A DNA stretch of 20,296 nt from JOPF133 sp035505095. GTDB lineage: Bacteria > Acidobacteriota > Terriglobia > Bryobacterales > Bryobacteraceae. The notes under the pieces were generated by a model, which made no database searches, was not told the DNA's origin, and saw only the letters and a list, made by a program, of their open reading frames with translations. The translations under genes were made by a program, and so were the position numbers. This document shows positions 7,052-15,368 of this stretch, one piece after another. The first letter of the stretch is position 1. The number at the start of each line of letters is the position of its first letter. The stretch lies in the NCBI GenBank assembly GCA_035505095.1, contig DATJRE010000217.1:1-20296 (forward strand), read 5' to 3'.

Positions 7052-8055
7052 TGGACCACTACGAAGAATTGGGGATCGAGCGCTCCGCCTCGGTGGCCGA
7101 AATCCGCCATGCCTACCGGCGGTTGATGCAGCTTCTGCACCCTGACCACTGCGGGGACGAGGCCAGCCGCAGGTTAGCGGAATTGCAGGCCAAGCGCCTG
7201 AATGCCATGCTGGCGGTGCTCACCGATCCCGTGGAACGGGAGCGGTACGACCGCGAGTTGATTTTCAATCGGGAGGGGCCGGCGCTGCCACAACCTCCCC
7301 CTTCACGGCTTTCGCGTGCCCCGGCCTGGCTGTGGCCCGTGGCGGGCGCCGCGATGGTGCTGGCCCTGGTTTCTCAGATGGTTGGGCCGCCGCGCGGGGC
7401 TCCGGCGGCTGAACCCGCTCCATCGACGGGGATCCCTGCGCCACCAGCCCCGGCGCCGAAAAAGCAAGCCATAGCCACAGTCCGGCGTGGTGTGCCCGCT
7501 CCCGTTCGTAGCCCGCGGATCGCAATTGCCCAGGGTGCCAGGCCAGGAGGCGCCGAATCCGCCAACAACCAAGTCTATGCCGCGCCGCACATTCCGCAGA
7601 ATCCGCCCGTTTCGGCGGCGCCCTCCGTGGTCTGGGACCCGCCTGCGCTGGTTGCGCCGGCACTTACTGAACCTCCGCCCCCAATTCCGCGATCCAGCCT
7701 GGCGGGCGAGTGGCTGTTTGTGCCGCAGCCGAACGTCCACAGCGAAGGACTCTACCCGCCCGAATTCATCGAATTGCGGCTGACCGAAGAGTCCGGATGG
7801 GTGCGCGGTAAATACCGGGCGCGATACCGCGTTGCCGATCGGGCTATCTCGCCCGGGGTGACATTCGAATTTGAGGGCTGGGCAGGCGAAAATGAAGCCT
7901 GTTTGCCCTGGAGCGGCCCGGGGGGGGCGCGTGGGGAGGTTACCCTCCGCCTGCTCGATACCGGCGCTCTCGAAGTGACCTGGGTGGTTAGCCACTTAGG
8001 GACCGAACTGGGGCTCATTTCCGGGACGGCCACGCTGGTGCGCAGGGTGGACTAA
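7048..8055 (+). CDS. Membrane-anchored J-domain (DnaJ-like) protein
   Basis: This 335-residue protein starts with a J domain (about 3-72): YEELGIERSASVAEIRHAYR, then the diagnostic HPD (31-33), then DPVERERYDRE. It continues with one membrane segment (about 92-112), a long Pro/Ala-rich linker (about 113-228) and a C-terminal beta-rich domain (about 229-335, from LAGEWLFVPQ). The J domain would sit in the cytoplasm to stimulate an Hsp70, and the C-terminal domain in the periplasm. There are no zinc-finger or substrate domains of DnaJ. Start 7048 is coupled by ATGA to the O-antigen ligase; a second ATG follows at once at 7051. A J protein fixed in a polysaccharide operon is unusual. The C-terminal domain is not one I recognise. 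Confidence 0.85.
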   Translation: MMDHYEELGIERSASVAEIRHAYRRLMQLLHPDHCGDEASRRLAELQAKRLNAMLAVLTDPVERERYDRELIFNREGPALPQPPPSRLSRAPAWLWPVAGAAMVLALVSQMVGPPRGAPAAEPAPSTGIPAPPAPAPKKQAIATVRRGVPAPVRSPRIAIAQGARPGGAESANNQVYAAPHIPQNPPVSAAPSVVWDPPALVAPALTEPPPPIPRSSLAGEWLFVPQPNVHSEGLYPPEFIELRLTEESGWVRGKYRARYRVADRAISPGVTFEFEGWAGENEACLPWSGPGGARGEVTLRLLDTGALEVTWVVSHLGTELGLISGTATLVRRVD

Positions 8056-8089
8056 ACCACCGAACTGCCGGGCGCAAGCAAGTTCCGGC

Positions 8090-8881
8090 TTACCAGAGTG
8101 CGAAGCGGGATTTTTTGCGTTTGATGGGGACCGCCGCCTCAACGGGTTGCCCCTCCAGGATGGCGCGGGGGGTTTCCACTAGCAGGCGCTGGGCGGTGGC
8201 CTGCCCGAAACGGTCTTCGAGATATTGCCAGGCCGCATCGAGAACCGGCGGACGGTGCCGGGTGTCGTGCCCATCGCTGGCCAGGAGGTGCACCAGACCC
8301 AGGCGCATCAATTGCTCCGAGGCGGATTTGGCCGTGCGGCCGAAGCTCCCGGTCAACGATTGGGCGGTGACCTGCAGCAGGCAGCCCTGCTCCACCCAGG
8401 CGGCGAGGTCGACGAACCGGCCCCGCAGGATCGGGTTTCGTTCCGGGTGGGCCAGAATCGGCCGCATCCCGGCTGCCATCAGCCGCTGCAGAATTTCGCC
8501 CGCCGTTTTGGGGATCCAAAAGTCCGAAAACTCGATGAGCAGGTAAGCCCGGTGGGCGATGGAGTACCGCGCCGGAAACCGCAGAGCGTCCTCGATGTTG
8601 TCCGGGGTGAGGTGGAGTTCACAACCGTAGTGGATGCGGGGGGTCTCGCCGCAAGCTTGCTGCAATACCGCGATGCGCTGTGCGGCCGCCATGGGATCGA
8701 AGCAAAATTGCTCATTGGCGTGCGGCGTCGCGACGATATCGGTGGTTCCCGCGGAGGCCGCCATACGCACCATGTTTACCGCTTCGTCCTGGGTGCGCGC
8801 TCCATCATCCAGCCCGGGCAGGATGTGGCTGTGAATGTCAATCATCCCATGGTATTGATCGGCAGGCTGGCCTGGAAACAT
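8090..8881 (-). CDS. CpsB/YwqE-type PHP-family tyrosine-protein phosphatase
   Basis: This 263-residue cytosolic metal-dependent phosphatase belongs to the CpsB/CapC group, which dephosphorylates bacterial tyrosine kinases that regulate capsule or exopolysaccharide export. Metal-ligand motifs are all present: DIHSHILPGLDDG (H17, H19), ATPH (H54), GCELH (E88), LAHPERN (H145) and SDGHD (D203, H205). Length is typical. The ATG at 8881 has GAGGGG upstream; the internal ATG before IDIHSH (residue 13) is the family's usual first residue but lacks a good ribosome site. The gene faces the J-domain gene tail to tail with a 34-base gap. No tyrosine kinase partner lies in the window. Some members act on other phosphate esters, so the substrate is inferred. 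Confidence 0.9.
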   Translation of the reverse strand: MFPGQPADQYHGMIDIHSHILPGLDDGARTQDEAVNMVRMAASAGTTDIVATPHANEQFCFDPMAAAQRIAVLQQACGETPRIHYGCELHLTPDNIEDALRFPARYSIAHRAYLLIEFSDFWIPKTAGEILQRLMAAGMRPILAHPERNPILRGRFVDLAAWVEQGCLLQVTAQSLTGSFGRTAKSASEQLMRLGLVHLLASDGHDTRHRPPVLDAAWQYLEDRFGQATAQRLLVETPRAILEGQPVEAAVPIKRKKSRFALW

Positions 8882-8924
8882 TAGCCCCTCAGCCGGAAAA
8901 TCGGGGAAAAAGGCGCCCGGCCTC

Positions 8925-9698
8925 TTACTTTTTAATGAACAGGGAGAGCGCCATGCCGAAACCGATCGCGATCACGATCTTCCGGACGGTCTTTCCTCCC
9001 AGGCGGCGTGCCACGCCCGCCCCCCCGTACCCTCCGGCAATGGCGCCCACCGCCATCAGCAGGACGTAGGGCCAGTAAACCATCCGGGCCCAGACAAAGT
9101 AGATAGCGGCAATGCCGTTGACGCTCCCGCCGAAGACCACCTTCAGGCTGTTCATTTCGTGGATGTCTTTGAGGCCCAGGATGCTCAAGGCGGCCAGCAT
9201 CAGGATCCCGATCCCGGCCCCGAAATAACCACCGTAGACGCCTACGCCGAGTTGGAATAACATCCCTCCAATCAGCCACCTGGTGGTGGCGCGGGTGTCT
9301 TCGCCTCCGGTCTTGAGCCAGCGCTGGACGCGGTCCTGAGCCATCAGTAGCAGGGTGGCGAACAGGATCAGGAAGGGCACCAGGCGGTCGAAAATCGCTG
9401 GCGGGGTCAAGCGTAGCAGCAACGCGCCTGCCAAACCCCCCACCAGGCTGGGCACGATCAGCGCCAGAAACCGCCCCTCGGCCCGGCCTAACTCACGCCG
9501 GTAGCCCCAGGCGCTGCCGACCGTTCCAGGCCAGATAGCGACCGTGCTGGTGGCATTCGCGGTGACCGAATTCAGGCCCAGCCAGATGAGGGTGGGAAAG
9601 GAAACCAGGGTGCCACCGCCGGCCACGGAGTTGATGGCTCCGGCGAGGAATGCGGCACCGAAGGATACTGCTGCATGAAAGAAATCGAGTCCAGCCAA
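8925..9698 (-). CDS. TSUP family permease (TauE/SafE-like)
   Basis: This 257-residue inner-membrane protein has about eight hydrophobic segments in two related halves. Family motifs are FLAGAINSVAGGGTLVSFP (17-35) and the matching second-half GVYGGYFGAGIGILMLA (153-169). TSUP proteins are thought to move sulfite, sulfonates or other small organic anions; the substrate here cannot be told. The start is a TTG at 9698. It is the only start codon between an in-frame TAA (four codons upstream) and the first membrane segment, so it is likely despite a poor ribosome site. The CpsB gene lies 43 bases downstream on the same strand, so co-transcription is possible, but a functional link is not evident. 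Confidence 0.88.
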   Translation of the reverse strand: MAGLDFFHAAVSFGAAFLAGAINSVAGGGTLVSFPTLIWLGLNSVTANATSTVAIWPGTVGSAWGYRRELGRAEGRFLALIVPSLVGGLAGALLLRLTPPAIFDRLVPFLILFATLLLMAQDRVQRWLKTGGEDTRATTRWLIGGMLFQLGVGVYGGYFGAGIGILMLAALSILGLKDIHEMNSLKVVFGGSVNGIAAIYFVWARMVYWPYVLLMAVGAIAGGYGGAGVARRLGGKTVRKIVIAIGFGMALSLFIKK

Positions 9699-9799
9699 TT
9701 CTACAGCTTACAACGCTGCACTGGCTTTTCTGCGAACGGTCATCCGGGTGGGTAAGCCGGCATGGCTGATGGGGGCGGTGGCTGGCGAGGTGGATGGCG

Positions 9800-10114
9800 A
9801 GCCGGAGCGACGCCAGGGTTTGGGGGGGCGAGGATGGGCTTGAGGGCTGAGCGGTAACCCAGCCGGCGCGAGGGCCGGATGGCGACAGAGGGCAGAGGTG
9901 GCAGCAAGTGGTAGCCCGCGGGCCGGGGCCGCCGGGGTGACGAGGGCCTGCGCCTGAGAAAAAAGAGGGGCCGACGACGATCCGACGTGCGGGGCCGAAG
10001 CGACGCAGGGCTGGGTTTCGGGGCGCGGGTGACGAGGAGGGGCTACGCCTGAGGCCCTGGCGGTGACCCAACGGGACCGCGAGTCGGAGCGGCGCCTGGG
10101 GGGCCAGAGGTGGC
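9800..10114. repeat. Degenerate direct repeats, period about 200 bp
   Basis: Two imperfect units can be aligned: about 9800-9902 and about 9993-10114. Shared landmarks in the same order are GCCGGAGCGACGC / GCCGAAGCGACGC, GCGGTAACCCA / GCGGTGACCCA and a final AGAGGTGGC. A further pair, GGGTGACGAGGGCC(TG)CGCCTGAG-like at 9935-9958 and GGGTGACGAGGAGGGGCTAC at 10027-10046, adds to the pattern. Insertions make the second unit longer. It lies in the 450-base gap 9699-10148, in which I see no gene. The rest of the gap holds nothing I can name. Confidence 0.6.
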
Positions 10115-10148
10115 GGGCGTGGTGCGGTGGCGCCGATAGGAAGCGGAT

Positions 10149-12002
10149 CTATCTGGGGGGATTGTGCGGCTCCTGGCCGTGGCGCCACCAAACCGGGAAC
10201 TCGATTGCCTCGTAGCGGGTCTGGTAGCCTCCGGCGGCGGGTGTCACGATGCGGGCCAGCGCGTGCAGGACGTGGCCCGGCTCGCAACTTTCCGGAACGG
10301 AGATCACCGAATAGGCGAACGAGGCCAACTGGTGGTCGTAATCGTCCCAGGAATCCGAACCGCGCATGCCGGTGTCCAGGCAGGAATCGTTGGAAAATAC
10401 CTCAGCCGGGCGCAGGGCCTCCCCATCCGGCAGCAGGACGACGAAGGTCTCTCCGGGAGCGGCTTGGCCGTCGCGGTTGCCTTCGCCAAGAACCGCGTCC
10501 GCGTGTGCGGTGCCGTGCCGCCACGCCGATACGGTCCGGCCGTCGGCGATCTGGAAACTGGTGGAGGTAGCGGAGGGCGGGAAGAGCGGCACGTCGAAGG
10601 CCACGTGGCCGCCAGCCATGGCGGCTACGATCCGGACGATCGGGCGGGTCGCGTCGGCGACGGTGACGGTGACGGCCAGCGGGGCGGCCTCCTCCGGACC
10701 AAGGCCGAAAAGGCGGCTGGAGGCCGGTTCGAACTTCACATCCCGATCGGGGCTTTCCCAACGCACCAGCCCGGTTGCCGAACGCACCGCGCCGGCATTC
10801 AGAAACCGCACCTGGATCTTATCCGGCTGCGAGGCGGTGGCCCACGCGGCGCCCTGCACCTGCCAGCCGGAAACGGTCAGCGCGGCTTCTTCCCCGATCC
10901 CCACCTGATAAGCGTCACCGTTGAGATCGAAATTCAAGCGGCCTTTGGGATCGGCGCGTAACACGACGTGGCGCGTCTCGCCATCTCGCAAACGGACGAT
11001 GGTCACCGGGTGGGTACTCCCGGGCGCGTAGAGCGGCGCGGAAGCCAGGGACAGCTTCACTTCCGGGATGGTGGCGCCGCCGGGCGCCCACTGCCGCACG
11101 GCGGAGCGGAAGCCTTTGGCCGAAACCTGGTCCAGCATGGTGAAGCCGGGCTGCCTCCGCGTGGAGGCCACCTCCCACCCCCACACGGCGAAGTTCGGAT
11201 AGGCATCCCAATGGTTGAAGACGGCGGGCTTGGGCAGCGGCGCGGCGAAGGCGTGCATGTGGAAGTCGAAGGTTCCGGGGATGGCTTCGGTGGCGCGCTG
11301 GCGATCGAAATCCACGGTCTCGTGGTTCGAACAGGCATGCAGCCAGATGCCGTTGAGCCGCTCGTCGTAAAAGTGGGCCGGCTCGCGCGGGTCGGCCACC
11401 AGCCGCGTGCGCACGCCGTCGTAGTTGGCGTAGATCTCGTGCAGGCGATAATCGACTTCGAAGCCTTCCGGCCCAACCGGCGACTCGGTCATTCCCAGAA
11501 AGCTGGAGGCGCTGCCCACCAGGTTGGGGTACTTGCCGGCCGTGTACAACGCCAGAAAGCCGCCGACCGCGTAGCCGGTAACGGCGCGATGATCGCGGTC
11601 GGCCACGGTTCGCAGCGTATGGTCGATGTGGTCCACCAGTTCGGGGAAGTACAGCGGAAAATTGCCGGAGGTTTCCACAGGCCCGGCGTAAATCAGGATG
11701 ACGTCGTGGGTCGCTATGTAAGCGGAGATCTCTTTTTCGCGCTCCTGGTTGGGCTGTTCGTAACCATACAGCCAATAGATGACCGGATAACGCTTCTGTG
11801 AGCGGTTGTACGCGGGCGGCAGGAAGACCCGGTAGGAGCGTGTTCCGCCGAGAACCTCGCTTTGGAGCGTCTGCTCTTCCGTGCTGGCGGAAGAAGCAGC
11901 CGGAGTGGGGATTGAAGGAGCCGGCGGCGGGGTCCGGCGTTTGGGCGCCGCTTGAAATGCCCATGCCGCAGTGGCCAGCCAGAGAATGCCCAAGTAGCGC
12001 AC
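10149..12002 (-). CDS. Exported esterase-D-like protein lacking the nucleophile serine
   Basis: This 617-residue protein has a signal peptide (about 1-19), a Pro/Ser-rich linker (20-45), an alpha/beta-hydrolase domain of the putative-esterase (esterase D) type (about 46-290) and beta-rich C-terminal domains (about 310-617). The hydrolase fold is shown by YPVIYWLYG (72-80) and by DRDHRAVTGYAVGGFLALY (135-153), which aligns with the nucleophile elbow GxSxGG. Here the serine is alanine (A145, codon GCG), so the usual catalysis should be lost. The C-terminal region may bind substrate or other proteins. The start is a GTG at 12002 with only a weak ribosome site. It is divergent from the SBBP gene. 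Single-base sequencing error could explain a Ser-to-Ala change (TCG to GCG). Confidence 0.8.
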   Translation of the reverse strand: MRYLGILWLATAAWAFQAAPKRRTPPPAPSIPTPAASSASTEEQTLQSEVLGGTRSYRVFLPPAYNRSQKRYPVIYWLYGYEQPNQEREKEISAYIATHDVILIYAGPVETSGNFPLYFPELVDHIDHTLRTVADRDHRAVTGYAVGGFLALYTAGKYPNLVGSASSFLGMTESPVGPEGFEVDYRLHEIYANYDGVRTRLVADPREPAHFYDERLNGIWLHACSNHETVDFDRQRATEAIPGTFDFHMHAFAAPLPKPAVFNHWDAYPNFAVWGWEVASTRRQPGFTMLDQVSAKGFRSAVRQWAPGGATIPEVKLSLASAPLYAPGSTHPVTIVRLRDGETRHVVLRADPKGRLNFDLNGDAYQVGIGEEAALTVSGWQVQGAAWATASQPDKIQVRFLNAGAVRSATGLVRWESPDRDVKFEPASSRLFGLGPEEAAPLAVTVTVADATRPIVRIVAAMAGGHVAFDVPLFPPSATSTSFQIADGRTVSAWRHGTAHADAVLGEGNRDGQAAPGETFVVLLPDGEALRPAEVFSNDSCLDTGMRGSDSWDDYDHQLASFAYSVISVPESCEPGHVLHALARIVTPAAGGYQTRYEAIEFPVWWRHGQEPHNPPR

Positions 12003-12256
12003 TCTTGACTACGTACCATTTCCATCCGCCGCACCGCAACCCGGGAGTGCAGTTTTGCGGGTTCCCGCCGCCACGGTGTGCAGGATCGCGGCTGTCGAGG
12101 GGGAAAGGCAACCGACCCAGTGCGTGTTGGCCGGCTCCGGTATCTCAGGCGTTTGGCGCGAAGTGGCTGAGTGGAGCGAGGCGCCGGCTTGAGCGTCTGG
12201 AGGCGGCTGGAGCCAAGGGACATTGAAAATGCGATTTGCGGGTCTTATATTAAGAG
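12003..12256. other. Divergent intergenic region
   Basis: This gap separates the esterase-like gene (leftwards) from the SBBP gene (rightwards). The right end holds the strong promoter match described separately. No small gene with a ribosome site was found in the rest. Confidence 0.5.
12223..12251 (+). promoter_or_regulatory. Strong sigma-70-like promoter of the SBBP protein gene
   Basis: TTGAAA (12223-12228) and TATATT (12246-12251) are separated by exactly 17 bases and each matches consensus at five of six positions. Transcription would be expected to begin at about 12257-12259, almost on the first GTG of the gene. Confidence 0.6.
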
Positions 12257-14548
12257 GTGTGCGGCACAGTGCAGTCCGCAGCGATCTGGCCGAGAGCGCG
12301 CCTGGGGTGCCTGGTGCTGGCGTTGACAATTAGCCAGGCGTCTTACGCGGCGCAGTTTTTGTACGCGCTCGGCGCAGGTACCGCACCGCAACAGTTGCCG
12401 AACATTCTAGGCGGCTACCTGACGGATGCCGTGACTGGTGTGGCCGTGGACTCATCAGGGTACGTGTATGTCACCGGGTTGACCTATTCTCCGGTGTTCC
12501 CCATGGGCACACCGATTGAAATTACCACTTTGTCCCGCAGCCAATACTTATTTATCGCCAAACTGACGCCCGACGGCTCAACATTCGTCTATGTAAAGGT
12601 GATTCCGGGCGGCGCCGGAGCTGCGATCGCCGTGGACCAGAGCGGCAACGCATATGTCGCCGGCACCGTTCAGGAGTCAGGCATGGCGCTTCCAGATATA
12701 ACGCCCTCGCTGAATGCGTCATCCGGCGACACTCCTGCCTTTGTCTTAAAACTGGACAGTTCGGGTTCCCAAGTTCTGTATCTCGTATACGTGGGTGGGG
12801 CCTCTTATCAACAAGCCAGTGGGCTGGCTCTCGATCCGGCAGGCAACGCATATGTCACCGGCTACACTCTGGGACCAGATTTTCCCACCACTTCAGGCGC
12901 GTTCGAAACCGATCTCAAGGGAAGCCAAGCGGTCTTCGTCACCAAAATCAACGCGAGCGGGACGGCTCTACTCTATTCCACCCTGCTGAGCGGGTCGGGT
13001 TACGACCAGGGCGCGGCGATTGCCGTGGACGCGAACGGAGCGGCGTATGTCACCGGCAACACCACATCGCCGGACTTCCCAATCACTACCGGCGCGTATC
13101 GGCAACAGATTCCGCCCCCGGAGGCCGGCTTTTACGTTCCCACGGCATTCGTCACTAAGCTGAACGCCATGGGCACGGCGCTGGTTTATTCGACTTATCT
13201 GGCGGGAACCGGCGAGACGCGGGGCAATGGAATCGCCGTCGATGCAGGTGGGAACGCATACGTGGCCGGTGCCGGCCCTCCCAGTTATTCTCAGGTCACG
13301 ATAGGTGTGTCACAGACCTCGGGGCAAACCCAGGGAACCGCGTTTGTCACCAAGTTGGACGCCACCGGCACGGGCTTGGTTTACTCCACGCTGTTCGGCG
13401 CCGCCTCGGCAAACGCGATCGCTGTAGACGCACAGGGCAACGCCCACATCACCGGCGACACCTATGACGGACTTCCCGTCTACCAGCCTTTTCAACCGAG
13501 CTATTACCCTACCGTGTGCTACGTCTATACCGCCTCGGGCACCAGCGTTTACGGCTATGTTCCCTGCGCGGATGCCTTTGTGGCGGGGTTGGATCACAGC
13601 GGATCGACCTTGTTGTATTCCACTTATCTCAATGGCAGCCTGAATGACTCCGGCCTGGCGATTGCAGTGGACCAGCAGGGAAATACATATGCCGGGGGAT
13701 ACGGTGCGCTGACGCTGGCGTCTACCAATCCACTCTCGAACAATGGCGGTGCGTTTGTGGTCAAGTTACGCCAGACCGGCGCGCCGCCGTTTTTCACGCG
13801 CCAATCCATCGCCAACGCCGCCGGTTTCTCTGCCGGCCTGGTGCCGCAGGGAGGGCTGGCAAGCATCTTCTGCAGCGGGTTGACGGGTGTCTCCGGAGTG
13901 GTGGAAGGCGCGGGCTATCCGTTGCTCACGGAGCTCGCCGGCGTGCAAGTGAAAATCGATGGAATTCCCGCACCTTTGTGGTCCATCTCGGATGCCAACG
14001 GCCAGCAGATCAACTTGCAGGTACCCTTCGAGGCCGGCCAGCAGGGATCTCCCTTGGATGTCGAGATCTCACAGAATGGTTTGACGGCTTGGATCCCGCA
14101 GGTGGATACCAGGAGCACCGCGCCCGGGCTGTTCGCGTCTCCCGATGGTTACGGCGCTATCCAGCACGCAGCTGACTATTCGCCGGTCACCCCGGAATCG
14201 CCCGCCCAGCCAGGTGAGATCGTAATTCTGTACGGCACTGGACTCGGCCTGGTGACGCCGGCCGTGGCGAGCGGTACGCCAGCGCCCCAGGCGGTTTCGG
14301 TGACGAATCTGACTCCGACGGTAACGATCGGCGGACTGGCGGCGAATGTGTTGTTCTCGGGTCTGGCGCCAAGCCTGGTTGGGGTCTATCAACTCAACGT
14401 ACAGGTGCCGCCGGACGCCTCGAGCGGGGATCAGGAGGTGGTTGTCAGTTTCCCGCCTTACCAGGTGTGCTGCACGGGCGGAGGCGCTGCGATTCAGTAC
14501 ACTACGGTCTATTTGAATAGCAATCCGGTGAAACTGCCGGTGGATTGA
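12257..14548 (+). CDS. Large exported SBBP-repeat protein with TIGR03437-type C-terminal domain
   Basis: This protein of up to 763 residues has a signal peptide (about 12-32, ending ASYAA), a series of SBBP beta-propeller-like repeats (about 50-505) and a C-terminal domain (about 512-763). Repeat signatures are AVDQSGNAYVAG, ALDPAGNAYVTGYT, AVDANGAAYVTGNTTSPDFP, AVDAGGNAYVAG and AVDAQGNAHITGDTYDG, alternating with FVTKLNA..GTALVYST. The C-terminal domain starts at SIANAAGFSAGLVPQGGLAS and contains GEIVILYGTGLGLVTP, the pattern of the TIGR03437 domain expanded in Solibacter. It is probably a secreted or surface protein; the ligand is unknown. The GTG at 12257 is the longest start; GTG 12269 fits the signal peptide better and has AGAGG 11 bases upstream. 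No partner gene is evident. Confidence 0.88.
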   Translation: MCGTVQSAAIWPRARLGCLVLALTISQASYAAQFLYALGAGTAPQQLPNILGGYLTDAVTGVAVDSSGYVYVTGLTYSPVFPMGTPIEITTLSRSQYLFIAKLTPDGSTFVYVKVIPGGAGAAIAVDQSGNAYVAGTVQESGMALPDITPSLNASSGDTPAFVLKLDSSGSQVLYLVYVGGASYQQASGLALDPAGNAYVTGYTLGPDFPTTSGAFETDLKGSQAVFVTKINASGTALLYSTLLSGSGYDQGAAIAVDANGAAYVTGNTTSPDFPITTGAYRQQIPPPEAGFYVPTAFVTKLNAMGTALVYSTYLAGTGETRGNGIAVDAGGNAYVAGAGPPSYSQVTIGVSQTSGQTQGTAFVTKLDATGTGLVYSTLFGAASANAIAVDAQGNAHITGDTYDGLPVYQPFQPSYYPTVCYVYTASGTSVYGYVPCADAFVAGLDHSGSTLLYSTYLNGSLNDSGLAIAVDQQGNTYAGGYGALTLASTNPLSNNGGAFVVKLRQTGAPPFFTRQSIANAAGFSAGLVPQGGLASIFCSGLTGVSGVVEGAGYPLLTELAGVQVKIDGIPAPLWSISDANGQQINLQVPFEAGQQGSPLDVEISQNGLTAWIPQVDTRSTAPGLFASPDGYGAIQHAADYSPVTPESPAQPGEIVILYGTGLGLVTPAVASGTPAPQAVSVTNLTPTVTIGGLAANVLFSGLAPSLVGVYQLNVQVPPDASSGDQEVVVSFPPYQVCCTGGGAAIQYTTVYLNSNPVKLPVD

Positions 14549-14906
14549 TGTGCGGGGAGAGTATGGGAACCCAGGCGGCCGTATGGGTGAAGATGCGGAG
14601 TTGCGAGTCTTGCCGCGAGCGCATCCTGATTGGGGCGGCGGCGCGAGGGCTTGCGCGGATACTCGCAAATTCCCCGGCATTCGTGCCGCAACCGGCCTTG
14701 ACAGCCCGTCGGCCCAGCAGTCCGTCGAGGGCAGCGACGTCAATGTGATGGGCCTGGGCGCATGGTTGCTGGAACGGAAGCACAGTTTCCGGGTGCCGAG
14801 CGGCAGGGCGGCCATTGGGCCCGTGGCTTGCTGCGAGGCCGAGTCCGGACGTTGGTTGCGAGAATCGCCGACTCCGCGCCATTCCATTTGTTAAGCTAAT
14901 CCCTTG
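14549..14906. other. Intergenic region upstream of accB
   Basis: These 358 bases are open in several frames, but no frame shows a known family or a ribosome site. A TTGACA at 14698-14703 has no -10 box at the right distance. The accBC promoter probably lies here, but I cannot place it. Confidence 0.45.
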
Positions 14907-15368
14907 ATGACAATCGATGAGATCCGTGAACTGATCCAGTTGGCGAATGAAACGGGGGTCGCCGAACTGGAAGTGCAGCGTGGTGACAACCGTGTCCGCA
15001 TTCGCCGGGCCGGATTCGCCGCGCCCCAGGAGATCGTGATGGCCGCACCGGCGACGGCCGCCAGCTCCACCTCCGCCGAAGCACCCCGCGAGAAAACCGA
15101 GAAGGCCGAGAAGCCCAACGACCCCACGCTGCACCTGGTGAAATCTCCGATCGTGGGGACATTTTACGAAGGCCCCTCGCCGGGCGCGCCGCCGTTTGTG
15201 CGCGTGGGCGAGCGGGTGCAGCCGGGGAAGGTGCTGTGCATCATCGAATCGATGAAGCTGATGAACGAGATCGAGGCGGAGACTTCCGGCATCATCGAAA
15301 GCAAGCTTGTGCTGAACGGCCAGCCGGTGGAGTACGGGGAGGCCCTGTTTGCCGTCCGTGCGGTTTAA
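14907..15368 (+). CDS. accB: Acetyl-CoA carboxylase biotin carboxyl carrier protein
   Basis: This 153-residue protein carries the covalently bound biotin of acetyl-CoA carboxylase, the first step of fatty-acid synthesis. The N-terminal helix region (1-36, TIDEIRELIQLANETGVAEL) is typical of AccB. It is followed by an Ala/Pro/Lys-rich linker (about 37-73) and the biotinyl domain (about 76-153). The lysine to be biotinylated is K117 in ESMKLMNEI; the usual core is AMKMMNEI, so Ser and Leu replace Ala and Met, which is tolerated in the family. The ATG at 14907 is chosen; a TTG directly before it (14904) would add one residue. The ribosome site is weak. It overlaps accC by 20 bases, a common accB-accC pairing. 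Confidence 0.95.
   Translation: MTIDEIRELIQLANETGVAELEVQRGDNRVRIRRAGFAAPQEIVMAAPATAASSTSAEAPREKTEKAEKPNDPTLHLVKSPIVGTFYEGPSPGAPPFVRVGERVQPGKVLCIIESMKLMNEIEAETSGIIESKLVLNGQPVEYGEALFAVRAV

Noticed and set aside
8067..8089. GCCGG/CCGGC as a bidirectional terminator between the J-domain and CpsB genes
   Set aside because: The stem is only 5 bp with a 13-nt loop and has no T-run on either side.
9493..10287. Minus-strand open frame over the repeat-rich gap
   Set aside because: It overlaps the N-terminal part of the TSUP gene and the C-terminal part of the esterase gene in other frames, and its Pro/Arg-rich product matches no family.
10915..12111. 398-codon minus-strand frame within the esterase gene
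   Set aside because: It is a shifted reading of the esterase gene, which has a signal peptide and clear fold motifs in its own frame.
14550..14894. 114-codon plus-strand frame before accB
   Set aside because: No ribosome site, no family motifs and composition like a random GC-rich frame.
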